Counted from the first letter of the stretch, positions 1 to 9,552 are shown. The stretch is DNA of 64,000 nucleotides from Bacteroidia bacterium (GCA_021287165.1 JAJTAY010000009.1:124001-188000), one strand, 5' to 3'. Notes: generated from the letters alone by a model not told the origin. Made by a program: numbers and translations.

Positions 1-1
1 C

Positions 2-1147
2 CTGGCGGCCGAGGCTTCCGGCATTATCCGCCTGAAGGCCAAAGCCGGCGATACTGTTGAAGTTGGAACGGTGGTTGCCCTTATTGAAACCTCAGGAGAA
101 AAACCGAAGGTTGTCGCGCGCACTGAAGAGAAGTTGGCTGAAAGCGCGGTAAAAAGCGAACCGCAGAAAGCCGAAGCAAACCAAACGGCATCCTCCCCTG
201 ATTCCTCGGAGAAGATATTAAACATCAGCCCTTTGGCTCGCAAAATGATGGAAGCTGAAGGACTGAGTGAAGCCCAATTGATCGAATTCCTGAAGCATTT
301 GAGGCTTGGCCGCAAGGACATCGCCTATTTTGCTGAAAACAAAGACAAGACTGCAAGCGCTGCCCCTCAGCAATCTGCCGAAGCAGCAAAATCAGCCCTG
401 TCGTCGTGGCCAGGCGGCCGCGATGAGCAGCGCAAACGTATGACGCCCCTGCGCAAAAAGCTTTCCGAACGTTTGGTGTGGGTGAAGAACGAAACGGCCA
501 TGCTCACTACATTCAACGAGGTGAACATGACCCCCATTATGGAGCTGCGCAACAGATACAAAGATGCTTTCAAGGAAAAACACGGTGTCAACTTAGGTTT
601 CATGTCGTTTTTCACCAAGGCTGTTACCGAAGCGCTGCGCCATTTTCCGCAGGTGAATGCACAAATTGACGGCGACGACATTCTCACTTTCGATTATGTT
701 GACGTGAGTATTGCCGTTTCAGGTCCTAAGGGTCTGGTAGTGCCTGTGATAAGGAATGCCGAATCACTCAGTCTGGCCGGTATTGAACTGGCTATTAAGG
801 AACTGGCTACCAAGGCGCGCGACAACAAGCTGACACTTGAGGAAATGAGTGGGGGAACATTTACCATAACCAACGGTGGTATTTTCGGCTCGATGCTCTC
901 AACTCCCATAATCAATCCCCCGCAATCGGCCATTCTTGGCATGCACAACATTGTTGAAAGGCCCATCGCTGTGAAAGGCAAGGTTGAAATTCATCCCATT
1001 ATGTATGTTGCGCTGAGTTATGATCATCGTATCATCGACGGACGCGAGTCGGTAGGTTTTCTGGTTAAAGTAAAGGAAATGCTCGAAAACCCGCTCAAAA
1101 TGCTTTATGGTGCCAAAGACCCTTCCGAAATATTGCTCGACCTTTAA
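2..1147 (+). CDS. sucB: 2-oxoacid dehydrogenase E2 (dihydrolipoamide acyltransferase), 5' partial
   Basis: The reading frame is open from base 2, so the gene begins upstream of the window; 381 residues are visible. It would transfer acyl groups from the lipoyl arm to CoA in a 2-oxoacid dehydrogenase complex in the cytoplasm. The first ~30 residues are the C-terminal half of a lipoyl domain. An Ala/Glu/Lys linker follows, then a poorly conserved E3-binding-like segment that begins ISPLARKMM. The catalytic domain starts at about residue 145 and ends with the active-site motif [13 protein letters not shown], which resembles 2-oxoglutarate (SucB/OdhB) E2s more than pyruvate E2s. It lies 3 bases before nadB. 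The family is certain; the 2-oxoglutarate assignment is probable, since branched-chain E2s are close relatives and E1 is not visible. Confidence 0.88.
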   Translation: MAAEASGIIRLKAKAGDTVEVGTVVALIETSGEKPKVVARTEEKLAESAVKSEPQKAEANQTASSPDSSEKILNISPLARKMMEAEGLSEAQLIEFLKHLRLGRKDIAYFAENKDKTASAAPQQSAEAAKSALSSWPGGRDEQRKRMTPLRKKLSERLVWVKNETAMLTTFNEVNMTPIMELRNRYKDAFKEKHGVNLGFMSFFTKAVTEALRHFPQVNAQIDGDDILTFDYVDVSIAVSGPKGLVVPVIRNAESLSLAGIELAIKELATKARDNKLTLEEMSGGTFTITNGGIFGSMLSTPIINPPQSAILGMHNIVERPIAVKGKVEIHPIMYVALSYDHRIIDGRESVGFLVKVKEMLENPLKMLYGAKDPSEILLDL

Positions 1148-1150
1148 ACG

Positions 1151-2734
1151 ATGAGGATACAGACTGATTTTTTGGTTGTTGGCAGCGGAATTGCCGGATT
1201 GAGCTATGCCATAAAAGTGGCTGAATTCGGTAAGGTACTCATCGTGAGTAAATCGGTGCTCGACGAAACCGCAACAGGCTACGCTCAGGGTGGCATTGCG
1301 GCGGTGATGTACACCCCCGACTCCTATGAAAAACACATTGCCGACACCATGAAAGCCGGCAGCTTTCTGAACGATGAGGAAATTGTCAGGCTCACCATTA
1401 CCGAATCAACCGAGAGGGTAAAAGAGCTGATTGACTGGGGCACCCAGTTCGACATGGAAGGCTCGGGCCGATACGCCCTTGCACGCGAAGGAGGTCATTC
1501 GGAGTTCAGGGTCTTGCATCATCAGGATAAAACCGGTGCCGAAATACAGCGCGCCCTGACTGAAAAGATCAAAGAGCACCCGAATATTACCATTCTCGAG
1601 AACCACTTTACGGTCGACATCATAACACAGCATCATCTTGGGCAGATAGTCAGGCGCTCGCGCAACGACATCACCTGCTACGGAGCTTATGTTCTCGATC
1701 CGACAACGGGAATTGTTCACACCGTGCTGGCCAAAACTACCATGATTGCCACCGGTGGGGCGGGCAATGTTTATCAAACCACTACCAATCCCGTTATTGC
1801 CACAGGGGATGGTATTGCAATGGTTTACAGGGCCAAAGGAGTGGTTGACAATATGGAGTTCGTGCAATTTCATCCCACGAGCCTCTACAATCCTCACGAG
1901 AAGCCTTCGTTTCTCATCACCGAAGCCATGCGCGGCTCCGGTGCAGTGCTTAAGAATTTCAATGGCAAAGAGTTCATGCATCGTTACGATGCCCGTGGCA
2001 GTTTAGCCCCTCGCGATATCGTAGCCAGAGCCATCGACAACGAGATGAAACTCTCGGGAAGCGACCATGTGTATCTCGATGCACGCCATCTGAAAGAAAA
2101 GGAGATTTTGGAACATTTCCCTGCCATTCACGCCAAATGCCTAAGCCTTGGAATCGACATTCGCAAGGAAATGATCCCTGTGGTGCCCGCTGCGCACTAC
2201 ATCTGTGGAGGTGTCAGAACCGATCAGTATGCGCGCACATCCATTACCAATCTGTATGCATCCGGCGAGGTAAGTTCAACCGGATTACATGGAGCCAACC
2301 GACTGGCCTCCAACTCTTTACTCGAAGCCCTCGTGTTTTCTCACCGTGCAAGCATCGATGCTTCCGGTAAGATAGACAGTTTAGAATTGTGTGAAGGCAT
2401 TCCAGATTGGAATGCAGAAGGCACCGTATTAAATGAGGAAATGGTACTAATCACTCAATCCAGAAAAGAGTTGCAGGCCATCATGAGCAGCTATGTCGGC
2501 ATAGTGCGGTCAAACCTTAGGCTAAAGCGAGCCCTCGACAGGTTGGAGATACTTTTCAAAGAAACCGAAGATCTTTACGACAAATCCGTGCTCACGGTCG
2601 AAATCTGTGAGTTGCGCAATATGATTAATGTGGCTTACCTGATCACCAAGTTTGCCTCTCAACGACGCGAGAGCATTGGCCTTCACTACACCATTGATTA
2701 TCCTCCAACAACTGAGATTAACCAGAAAAGCTGA
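1151..2734 (+). CDS. nadB: L-aspartate oxidase
   Basis: This flavoprotein oxidises L-aspartate to iminoaspartate, the first step of de novo NAD synthesis; anaerobes can use fumarate as the acceptor. At 527 residues it has the family length. The N-terminal FAD motif VVGSGIAGLSYA is followed by the segment TGYAQGGIAAV, the substrate-loop motif HPTSLY, the catalytic-Arg region RGSLAPRDIVAR, and the C-terminal flavin signature LYASGEVSSTGLHGANRLASNS. The same fold occurs in succinate dehydrogenase and fumarate reductase flavoproteins, but these motifs and the absence of an iron-sulfur partner gene favour NadB. The ATG lies 3 bases after the E2 stop and the next gene starts 3 bases downstream, so the three genes are probably co-transcribed. 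No nadA or nadC is next to it. Confidence 0.95.
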   Translation: MRIQTDFLVVGSGIAGLSYAIKVAEFGKVLIVSKSVLDETATGYAQGGIAAVMYTPDSYEKHIADTMKAGSFLNDEEIVRLTITESTERVKELIDWGTQFDMEGSGRYALAREGGHSEFRVLHHQDKTGAEIQRALTEKIKEHPNITILENHFTVDIITQHHLGQIVRRSRNDITCYGAYVLDPTTGIVHTVLAKTTMIATGGAGNVYQTTTNPVIATGDGIAMVYRAKGVVDNMEFVQFHPTSLYNPHEKPSFLITEAMRGSGAVLKNFNGKEFMHRYDARGSLAPRDIVARAIDNEMKLSGSDHVYLDARHLKEKEILEHFPAIHAKCLSLGIDIRKEMIPVVPAAHYICGGVRTDQYARTSITNLYASGEVSSTGLHGANRLASNSLLEALVFSHRASIDASGKIDSLELCEGIPDWNAEGTVLNEEMVLITQSRKELQAIMSSYVGIVRSNLRLKRALDRLEILFKETEDLYDKSVLTVEICELRNMINVAYLITKFASQRRESIGLHYTIDYPPTTEINQKS

Positions 2735-2737
2735 AAA

Positions 2738-3277
2738 ATGGCATTAATAAGGGCTATCAAAGGCATAGAGCCAAAATTTGGCGAAAACTGCTTCCTTGCC
2801 GAAAACGCCACCGTTGTTGGCGATGTGGTCATGGGCGACAATTGCAGCGTATGGTTCAACGCCGTGGTGCGTGGCGATGTGCATTACATCCGTATTGGCA
2901 ACAACGTCAACATTCAGGATGGGGTGATTATTCACTGCACGTATAAGAAAGCACCCGTTGAAATCGGCAATAATGTTAGTATCGCCCATAATGCTATCGT
3001 TCATGGCTGCACCATTCACGACAATGTGCTGGTGGGCATGGGCGCCATCATCATGGACGGAGCTGTTATTGGCAGTAATTCCATCGTTGCAGCAGGGGCG
3101 CTCATTTCAAAAGATACGATCGTGGAGTCTGGATCGGTTTATGCAGGGGTTCCTGCAAGGAAAATCAAATCAATTGATCCGGCTTTACTTGAGGGCGAGG
3201 TATTGCGCATTGCAAAATCCTACACCACCTATGCCAGCTGGCACGATCCTTCGATTAAGCCGATTGCCGAGATATAA
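2738..3277 (+). CDS. Gamma-carbonic-anhydrase-like hexapeptide protein (YrdA/PaaY type)
   Basis: The 179-residue protein is made almost entirely of left-handed beta-helix hexapeptide repeats (IGNNV, VLVGMG). Three histidines sit where gamma carbonic anhydrases bind metal: H66 (IIHC), H84 (IAHN) and H89 (IVHG). The acidic proton-shuttle loop of the archaeal Cam enzyme is not present, as is usual for the short YrdA/PaaY branch, whose members often show little or no activity. It is the third gene of the E2-nadB run and is followed at once by a strong terminator. Physiological role unknown; carbonic anhydrase or a metal-dependent hydrolase are the options. Confidence 0.85.
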   Translation: MALIRAIKGIEPKFGENCFLAENATVVGDVVMGDNCSVWFNAVVRGDVHYIRIGNNVNIQDGVIIHCTYKKAPVEIGNNVSIAHNAIVHGCTIHDNVLVGMGAIIMDGAVIGSNSIVAAGALISKDTIVESGSVYAGVPARKIKSIDPALLEGEVLRIAKSYTTYASWHDPSIKPIAEI

Positions 3278-3281
3278 TTAA

Positions 3282-3306
3282 AAAAAACCGGCCAGGCCGG
3301 TTTTTT
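3282..3306. terminator. Bidirectional intrinsic terminator
   Basis: A perfect inverted repeat of A6-CCGGCC and GGCCGG-T6 with a one-base centre gives a GC-rich hairpin with a U tract on either strand. It ends the plus-strand E2-nadB-carbonic anhydrase run and the minus-strand tRNA-Leu transcript. Confidence 0.85.
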
Positions 3307-3307
3307 G

Positions 3308-3392
3308 TACCCGAGGCCGGGCTCGAACCGGCACAGCCGCAATGGCCAAAGGATTTTAAGTCCTTCGTGTCTACCTATTCCACCACTCGGGC
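3308..3392 (-). tRNA. tRNA-Leu (anticodon TAA)
   Basis: On the minus strand the 85-base sequence folds as a type II tRNA. The acceptor stem is GCCCGAG with CTCGGGT (a G-U pair at 1-72), with discriminator A. The anticodon loop CTTAAAA carries TAA, there is a long variable arm, and the T loop is GGTTCGAGCCC. CCA is not encoded. Confidence 0.95.
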
Positions 3393-3404
3393 ACTTTAGC
3401 ATAC

Positions 3405-3432
3405 AAAAAATCCCGACGAACTGCATCGGGAT
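3405..3432 (-). terminator. Intrinsic terminator between tRNA-Gly and tRNA-Leu
   Basis: The minus strand reads ATCCCGA, a 9-base loop, TCGGGAT and then a T tract. This is a 7-bp stem with a U tail placed directly after tRNA-Gly, so the two tRNAs may be separate transcripts. Confidence 0.65.
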
Positions 3433-3443
3433 GTTGAGGCTTG

Positions 3444-3516
<73 letters not shown>

Positions 3517-3534
3517 AGAACTGTTTTGAGGTTG

Positions 3535-3566
3535 CAAAGGTAATATCATTTCTTTTATCCTGGCAA
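3535..3566 (-). promoter_or_regulatory. Bacteroidota-type promoter for tRNA-Gly
   Basis: The minus strand carries TTG, 21 bases, then TACCTTTG, fitting the known TTG / TAnnTTTG consensus. The -7 box ends 18 bases before the mature tRNA 5' end, leaving a short leader for processing. Confidence 0.55.
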
Positions 3567-3585
3567 GTCCTCCAATTAATTTTTT

Positions 3586-6198
3586 TTACTTCCCCAGCAA
3601 TCTTTTTATTTCATGAAGCTTAATCAAGGCTTCCACAGGAGTCAGGGTGTCAATGTTGGTATTCAGAATCTCGTCTTTGATCTGCAGCAGCAAGGGGTCG
3701 TCGAGCTGGATAAAGCTGAGCTGGATACCATCTTTTTCCTTTGGACTGCTTCCGGCTTGCTGAAAAGCCTCCTGCGAATGGGATTTTTCGAGCATGGCCA
3801 AAAGCTTGTTTGCCCTATCGATAACTTTTGGCGGCATGCCTGCCATAGCAGCGACGTGTATGCCGAACGAATGTGCGCTTCCGCCCTTTTTCAGCTTACG
3901 CAGAAAAATGACCTTGTTTCCGGCCTCTTTAACTGAAACATGGTAGTTTTTGATTCGCGGAAAACTGGCTGCCATTTCGTTCAGTTCGTGGTAATGGGTG
4001 GCAAACATCACCTTAGGCCGGAAAAGCGGATGCTCGTGCAGGTATTCGGTGATCGACCATGCAATGCTTATGCCGTCGTAGGTGCTGGTGCCACGCCCGA
4101 TCTCGTCGAGGATTACCAGGCTTCGGGTGGAAATATTGTTGAGGATACTGGCTGTTTCGTTCATTTCGACCATAAAGGTCGATTCGCCCGACGAAATGTT
4201 GTCGCTGGCGCCTACCCGTGTAAAAACCTTGTCCACTATGCCCAGCGAGGCCTCCTCGGCCGGCACAAAACTCCCCATCTGGGCCAAAAGCACAATGAGG
4301 GCAGTTTGCCTCAGCAGGGCCGACTTGCCCGACATGTTTGGGCCGGTAATCATCATAATCTGCTGACGCTCACTATCGAGATAAACATCGTTGGCCACAT
4401 ACACATTGCCGGGAGGCAACTGCTGTTCGACCACGGGGTGTCTGCCCTGCTTAATATCGATAGCAAAACCCTCATTCATCCTGGGCCGCACATAGTTATG
4501 TCTCAGAGCAATGCGGGCAAAAGAGCCTAAGCAGTCGAGGCGCGACATCACGCCAGCATTCTGTTGAACCGAACCCACATGTGCAGCCACCTTGGCAAGC
4601 AATTCTGCATAAACCTGATTTTCGATGGCCAGCATGCGCTCTTCAGCGCCAAGGATTTTCTGTTCATACGTTTTGAGCTCCTCTGTAACGTAACGTTCGG
4701 CGCCTGTGAGGGTTTGCTTTCTGATCCATTCCACCGGAACTTTTGTCTTGTGGGCATTTGTCACCTCAAGATAATAGCCAAAAACGTTGTTAAATCCGAT
4801 TTTAAGGCTCGAGATTCCGGTGTTTAAGGTTTCGCGCTGCAGCAGGTCGGAAAGGTAGTCTTTGCCTGATCTGGCAATCTGGCGCAATTCGTCGAGCTCG
4901 GGATGCACCCCGTGGGCAATCACATTGCCTTTGGCAAGGCTGGAGGCGGGCTCCGGCAGAAGATTCGATAGGATCAAATGAACAACGGAGCTACAATCTG
5001 AAAACTCGGTGGTAAGGGCCTTAAGGGGAGCTGAGTCGGTTTCGGCGCATAATGCTTTAATCTGCGCGGCCTGTTCGAGTGCCCGGGCCACATGCTGTAA
5101 TTCACGGGGATTGGCTTTCATCAGCGCCACCTTCGAAATGAGGCGCTCCAGATCGCCTGCAAGCTTTAGCGCATCGGATATTTGCTGAAGCAGTTCGGGT
5201 CTTCCGACAAGTGCTTCCACAAGATCATGACGCTCCTCAATGGCCTTTCGGTTTTTCAGCGGCAATGCCGTCCAGCGCCTGAGCAGGCGCGCGCCCATGG
5301 GCGAAACCGTGTGATCGAGCACATCCATTAGTGTCTTGGCCTCCGTGTGGGCCGACGACCAAAGCTCGAGGTTGCGAATTGTAAAGCGGTCGAGCCAGAC
5401 GTATTCGCCCTCGTCAATGCGCGACATGCCGGTGATGTGGCTTATTTTATCGTGATGCGTTTCGTTGAGGTAATGCAAAGCAGCACCGGCAGCAACAATA
5501 GCCCTTGGCAATTCTTCTACACCAAATCCCTTTAACGAACTGGTCTGGAAGTGATTGCAAAGTTTATCGTATCCAAAATCGGAACTGAACACCCAATCGT
5601 CGAAGACATTGATATAAAAGCGTTCGCCAAATTTTTCAGTGAATTGCCTGCGCCGGTTACGTTGCACCACCACTTCGCTTGGACCAAAACTCTGAATCAG
5701 CTTGTCGATATATTCGTCATTGCCCTCGGCTACATAGAACTCACCGGTCGAAATGTCAAGAAAAGCGATGCCGCTGAGGCCTTCCTGAAGGTGTATGGCA
5801 GCAAGAAAATTATTCTCCTTTTGCGAAAGCACATTGTCGTTGTAGGAAACGCCTGGCGTAACAAGCTCAGTAACACCACGTTTTACCACAGTCTTCGCCA
5901 TTTTAGGATCTTCGAGCTGGTCGCAAATGGCCACCCTGAAGCCGGCTTTGACAAGTTTGGGCAGGTAAGTATCAAGGGCATGATGCGGAAAACCGGCAAG
6001 CTCCACAAAGGCAGCTGCGCCATTTGCCCTTCGTGTGAGCACAATGCCGAGTGTTTCGGAAGTTTTTATGGCGTCCTGGCCGAAGGTTTCATAGAAATCG
6101 CCAACACGAAACAAAAGCAGGGCATCGGGATAGCGCGCCTTAATCTGGTTGTACTGCTTCATGAGCGGTGTTTCGGCTATGTCGGCGGATTTACTCAT
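3586..6198 (-). CDS. mutS: DNA mismatch repair protein MutS
   Basis: MutS recognises mismatches and short loops and signals with MutL. The 870-residue protein has all family parts: an N-terminal mismatch-binding domain with GDFYETFG (Phe35 and Glu37 form the Phe-x-Glu reader), connector, lever and clamp regions, and a C-terminal ABC-type ATPase. The Walker A motif GPNMSGKS lies near residue 619, followed by the segment FMVEMNETASIL, Walker B VILDEIGRGTSTYDG and the His of FATHYHEL. Length and motifs indicate the repair-type MutS1, not MutS2. It is transcribed away from the RNA methyltransferase gene. Plus-strand open frames inside it are shadows. Confidence 0.98.
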   Translation of the reverse strand: MSKSADIAETPLMKQYNQIKARYPDALLLFRVGDFYETFGQDAIKTSETLGIVLTRRANGAAAFVELAGFPHHALDTYLPKLVKAGFRVAICDQLEDPKMAKTVVKRGVTELVTPGVSYNDNVLSQKENNFLAAIHLQEGLSGIAFLDISTGEFYVAEGNDEYIDKLIQSFGPSEVVVQRNRRRQFTEKFGERFYINVFDDWVFSSDFGYDKLCNHFQTSSLKGFGVEELPRAIVAAGAALHYLNETHHDKISHITGMSRIDEGEYVWLDRFTIRNLELWSSAHTEAKTLMDVLDHTVSPMGARLLRRWTALPLKNRKAIEERHDLVEALVGRPELLQQISDALKLAGDLERLISKVALMKANPRELQHVARALEQAAQIKALCAETDSAPLKALTTEFSDCSSVVHLILSNLLPEPASSLAKGNVIAHGVHPELDELRQIARSGKDYLSDLLQRETLNTGISSLKIGFNNVFGYYLEVTNAHKTKVPVEWIRKQTLTGAERYVTEELKTYEQKILGAEERMLAIENQVYAELLAKVAAHVGSVQQNAGVMSRLDCLGSFARIALRHNYVRPRMNEGFAIDIKQGRHPVVEQQLPPGNVYVANDVYLDSERQQIMMITGPNMSGKSALLRQTALIVLLAQMGSFVPAEEASLGIVDKVFTRVGASDNISSGESTFMVEMNETASILNNISTRSLVILDEIGRGTSTYDGISIAWSITEYLHEHPLFRPKVMFATHYHELNEMAASFPRIKNYHVSVKEAGNKVIFLRKLKKGGSAHSFGIHVAAMAGMPPKVIDRANKLLAMLEKSHSQEAFQQAGSSPKEKDGIQLSFIQLDDPLLLQIKDEILNTNIDTLTPVEALIKLHEIKRLLGK

Positions 6199-6226
6199 CA
6201 GATTTTTAACAATATCGGTCTAAGCG

Positions 6227-6234
6227 CAAAGATA
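6227..6234 (-). promoter_or_regulatory. -7 element for mutS
   Basis: The minus strand reads TATCTTTG, matching TAnnTTTG, 28 bases before the mutS ATG. No clear TTG box is seen at the usual spacing. Confidence 0.45.
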
Positions 6235-6264
6235 GGACAATGCTGCGGAATGCACCGGGCTTAG

Positions 6265-6272
6265 TACTTTTG
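6265..6272 (+). promoter_or_regulatory. -7 element for the SpoU-type methyltransferase
   Basis: TACTTTTG matches TAnnTTTG 17 bases before the ATG at 6290. It lies back to back with the mutS -7 box, so the intergenic region is a compact divergent promoter. Confidence 0.45.
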
Positions 6273-6289
6273 CCTTATGACTGACAAAA

Positions 6290-6820
6290 ATGAGAAAACT
6301 AAAACTTGATGAATTAGGCCGGCCAGATGCCGATACTTTCAGGGCATCGCAGAAAATTCCTGTTGTTGCTGTTCTCGACAACATACGATCACTACATAAT
6401 GTAGGATCTGTTTTTCGCTCTGCCGACGCTTTTGCCATCGAAGCGATCTATCTATGTGGCATAACTGCCTGCCCACCGCACCGAGAAATCAACAAGACCG
6501 CACTGGGCGCCACCGAAACCGTTGAATGGCACTATTTTGAAAATACAGCCGAATGTCTGAAAACGCTTATTGAAAAGGGATATGAAATAATCTGCATTGA
6601 GCAGACAGATCAGAGCGTCCAGCTGCATGATCATTTACCACAACCGAAAACAGCGCTGGTTTTTGGCAACGAGGTTGACGGAGTTTCTGAAGAAGCCATA
6701 CCATTGTGTCAAAATGCCGTTGAGCTGGCACAGGCCGGCACAAAGCACAGCCTGAACGTTTCTGTTTGTGCAGGAATAGTTTTCTGGCATTTCTTCAACA
6801 TATTGCATAAATTTGCCTGA
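6290..6820 (+). CDS. SpoU/TrmH-family RNA 2'-O-methyltransferase
   Basis: The 176-residue protein is a minimal SPOUT (trefoil-knot) methyltransferase, expected to use S-adenosylmethionine to methylate a ribose in tRNA or rRNA. The three family motifs are visible: motif 1 (DNIRSLHNVGSVFRSADAF, with the conserved Asn and Arg), motif 2 (LVFGNEVDGVS) and motif 3 (HSLNVSVCAGIVFW). There is no N-terminal substrate-binding extension like that of RlmB, so the target cannot be told; TrmH (G18 of tRNA) and TrmL-like roles are both possible. An earlier ATG at 6275 is out of frame and soon stops, which fixes the start at 6290. Confidence 0.9.
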   Translation: MRKLKLDELGRPDADTFRASQKIPVVAVLDNIRSLHNVGSVFRSADAFAIEAIYLCGITACPPHREINKTALGATETVEWHYFENTAECLKTLIEKGYEIICIEQTDQSVQLHDHLPQPKTALVFGNEVDGVSEEAIPLCQNAVELAQAGTKHSLNVSVCAGIVFWHFFNILHKFA

Positions 6821-6959
6821 GCAACCATTGATCGCAAACTAACAACACTACTGAAAATAAATCTTTTTCGAACAATTCCTTTGAATTCCTGTTCGTGATC
6901 AAGGGAAGTCTTAACAATTTATCATTTTTTTCAAACGTTCTAAAAAAAACATAAACTAC

Positions 6960-6989
6960 TTGTATAGCAGTCCTTTTTGCCTATTTTTG
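6960..6989 (+). promoter_or_regulatory. Consensus Bacteroidota promoter for the OmpA/TPR gene
   Basis: TTG at 6960-6962, exactly 19 bases, then TATTTTTG at 6982-6989: a full match to TTG-N19-TAnnTTTG. Transcription would begin near 6995, about 65 bases before the ATG at 7061. This also argues against a start at 6977, which lies inside the promoter. Confidence 0.7.
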
Positions 6990-7060
6990 CGCTTAATTTG
7001 CTACTTAATATAAGTGTCTCGAAAAGAATTTCATATAAATACCAAATCAAATCAACAACT

Positions 7061-9535
7061 ATGAACAAGAATCAGTTACGCTCAGGTTTTGTGTTGGTTT
7101 TGTTGCTTGCACTCTTTCCCGCCCTGCTTTTTGCACAGCAGGAAAAGGCAAAGAAAGGCACGGGAAACCCGGCATTCGACAAGCACCTCTACCTCATTGG
7201 TGATGCCGGTTTAAGCCTTTTCCACGGCGACCTCAATCAATACGGCTTTGCTCCCGATCCTCGTTACTATAAATTAAATGGTAACCTGGGTATCGGATAT
7301 CAGCTGACACCTGTATTTGGAGCTTTCGGCCGCATCGGTGCCGGACGTTACGGAGGCGAAAAGGACTGGCGCAATGCCAAGCTCTCGGAAGGTGACCATA
7401 TTCAGGGGAACCTCAATTTATCCTTCAATCTGGTTAATGCCATCTGGGGCTACAATCCCGACAGGTTGTTCACCTTTGCCCCGCACATTGGCTTCGGGCA
7501 AACCAACTTCAGGGCAAGAGCCATCGACCTGACAACAGGCGCATTCCTCCAGGAAGTGGGCTACACTTCAAATACACCTGAAAAAGGCTGGATGGGTAAC
7601 AGGGCAAATGCATACACTCTGCCCATCGGGGCCGATTTCAACTTCAGGGTAACTGAAAAAACTGATATCTATGCCAACTACACCTTCAACTTTGTTGACA
7701 GCGACCGCATGGATGCCTTCAAGGACAAGGATTTTGGTCAGAGCCGCGAAGGAACCATTGAGAACGATATGTTTGCTCACCTGAACGTTGGTTTGCGCTA
7801 CAAGTTTATCAGCAACAGCGTAAAGAGCATGGTTACCAACTTTGGTCAGGTTACCCTCGAAACCATCCCCAACCCACTCGAAGAACGCGGCGATTCAGTT
7901 GAAGTGACGATCAGAGGCACCTTCCCTCCAAAATATTTCCGAAAAAACGCTGCTATGAATTTCACCCCCGTGCTCACCTACGATGGCGGCTCGGTGGCCC
8001 TGAAGCCAATCAATTTTAAAGGCGAAAGCGTAAGCGGCGACGGACAACTTGTAAGCTACGCCAATGGCGGCACATTTACCTATAAGGATAAGATTCCTTA
8101 CAACCCAAAGATGAATGTCAGCGAGCTTGTAGTTGCCCCTCTTATCTACCCGGCTAAAACCGTCACCAACACCACCCGCGAGCAAGTGATGCAGAATGAG
8201 AAATATTTTGCCGCCGAGCAGCGCAAACTTGCTGATGGTGTTATCTATACCTCCAAGCGCATCGAAGACAAGATTCGCACTATGGTGGCCAAGGATCGCT
8301 ATGAAAAAGTAACTATCGTTCCGGCTGTTGCTAACATTTACTATCAGGTGAACCTGTTCAACCTCAACTGGAACCTGCCCCTTAACAAAAAGGAGGAAAA
8401 CCGCAAGGCCCTGAGGGAAGTTACACAGCATATGCAAAAGGGCTGGGAAGTGAAGGACATCAACATTGCCGGTTGGGCATCGCCCGAAGGTGAAGAAACC
8501 TTTAACAACAACCTGTCAGGAAATCGTTCGCGCACTGCCAGAGGACACATGGAAGGTGAAATCCGCAAACTGCTGCGCAACAAAAATCACGGTATGGCCT
8601 TCAATAATATAAACCAGCTCAGGTTCGAAACCAGCGCCAACGGTCCGGACTGGAACGGATTTATGGCTGCTGTGGAAGCCTCGAATCTCAAGGACAAGAA
8701 CGCCATCCTCAATGTAATCCGTTCGGCCGCTCCCGAACAGCGCGAGCAGGAAATCCGCAACATGATTCTCATCTATCCCGAAATCGAGAACGAAATCCTG
8801 CAGCCTCTGCGTCGTAGCATCATCACCATCAACACTTTCGAGCCCAAGAAAACCGATGATGAAATTGCACGTCTTTCGACAGCCGATCCCGGACAGCTTA
8901 CACTTGAAGAACTGCTCTACGCAGCTACCCTCACCAACGACCTGAAAACAAAGAAGATGATTTATTCCGCTGGTATGGAACTCCATCCCAAATGTGCACG
9001 CGTTGTAATGAATGCGTCTGAAGTTGAATTCCAGCTGGGCAATTATGCCGAGTCGAAGAAACTGGTCGAAAAAGCAATCAGCATGGCCGACAAGTCGCCA
9101 ATTGGTTACAACAATCTTGCTGTCCTGAATATCGTGGAACGCAATTTTGCAGATGCTGAAAAGAATCTGAAGAAAGCCAAGGATTTGGGTGGTGATGTGG
9201 ATTACAATATGGGTGTCGTTAACATCTACAAAGGCGATTACGCCAAGGCTATCAGCCAGATGAGCGGCAACAAATGCGATTACAACCTGGGTCTTGCCCA
9301 ACTGCTCAACAAAGATTATGCAGCTGCCAAGTCAACCCTCGACTGTGCTCCGGCCACAGCCAGCGCATCGTACCTAAAGGCCGTTATCGGTGCCCGCACC
9401 AACGACAGCGCTTATCTGTACAGCAACCTCATGAAAGCCATTGAAAAAGACGGTAGTTACAAGAATACCGCAAAATGGGATCGTGAGTTCATCAAGTTCT
9501 TCAACGAACCCGACTTCCAGGCAATCGTAAAATAA
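7061..9535 (+). CDS. Outer-membrane protein: beta-barrel, OmpA-like domain and TPR repeats
   Basis: The 824-residue protein starts with a signal peptide (MNKNQLRSGFVLVLLLALF, cleavage after LFA). Residues ~40-250 look like an outer-membrane beta-barrel, with alternating aromatic/polar strands such as GNLGIGYQL and HLNVGLRYKF. Around residues 420-510 there is an OmpA-like segment: a VxIxGWASPEG strand followed by NNNLSGNRSRTARG, the kind of site that grips peptidoglycan. The last ~200 residues hold TPR-like helices (NYAESKKLVEKAI). It is probably a cell-wall-anchored outer-membrane protein with a periplasmic scaffold. It is monocistronic, between a consensus promoter and a strong terminator, which suggests high expression. 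The precise role is unknown. Confidence 0.8.
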   Translation: MNKNQLRSGFVLVLLLALFPALLFAQQEKAKKGTGNPAFDKHLYLIGDAGLSLFHGDLNQYGFAPDPRYYKLNGNLGIGYQLTPVFGAFGRIGAGRYGGEKDWRNAKLSEGDHIQGNLNLSFNLVNAIWGYNPDRLFTFAPHIGFGQTNFRARAIDLTTGAFLQEVGYTSNTPEKGWMGNRANAYTLPIGADFNFRVTEKTDIYANYTFNFVDSDRMDAFKDKDFGQSREGTIENDMFAHLNVGLRYKFISNSVKSMVTNFGQVTLETIPNPLEERGDSVEVTIRGTFPPKYFRKNAAMNFTPVLTYDGGSVALKPINFKGESVSGDGQLVSYANGGTFTYKDKIPYNPKMNVSELVVAPLIYPAKTVTNTTREQVMQNEKYFAAEQRKLADGVIYTSKRIEDKIRTMVAKDRYEKVTIVPAVANIYYQVNLFNLNWNLPLNKKEENRKALREVTQHMQKGWEVKDINIAGWASPEGEETFNNNLSGNRSRTARGHMEGEIRKLLRNKNHGMAFNNINQLRFETSANGPDWNGFMAAVEASNLKDKNAILNVIRSAAPEQREQEIRNMILIYPEIENEILQPLRRSIITINTFEPKKTDDEIARLSTADPGQLTLEELLYAATLTNDLKTKKMIYSAGMELHPKCARVVMNASEVEFQLGNYAESKKLVEKAISMADKSPIGYNNLAVLNIVERNFADAEKNLKKAKDLGGDVDYNMGVVNIYKGDYAKAISQMSGNKCDYNLGLAQLLNKDYAAAKSTLDCAPATASASYLKAVIGARTNDSAYLYSNLMKAIEKDGSYKNTAKWDREFIKFFNEPDFQAIVK

Positions 9536-9552
9536 TTGCTTGATAATCAATG

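Noticed and set aside
5551..6264. A 237-codon open frame on the plus strand opposite the mutS N-terminal region
   Set aside because: It mirrors mutS codons, has no recognisable domain, and mutS is complete and certain.
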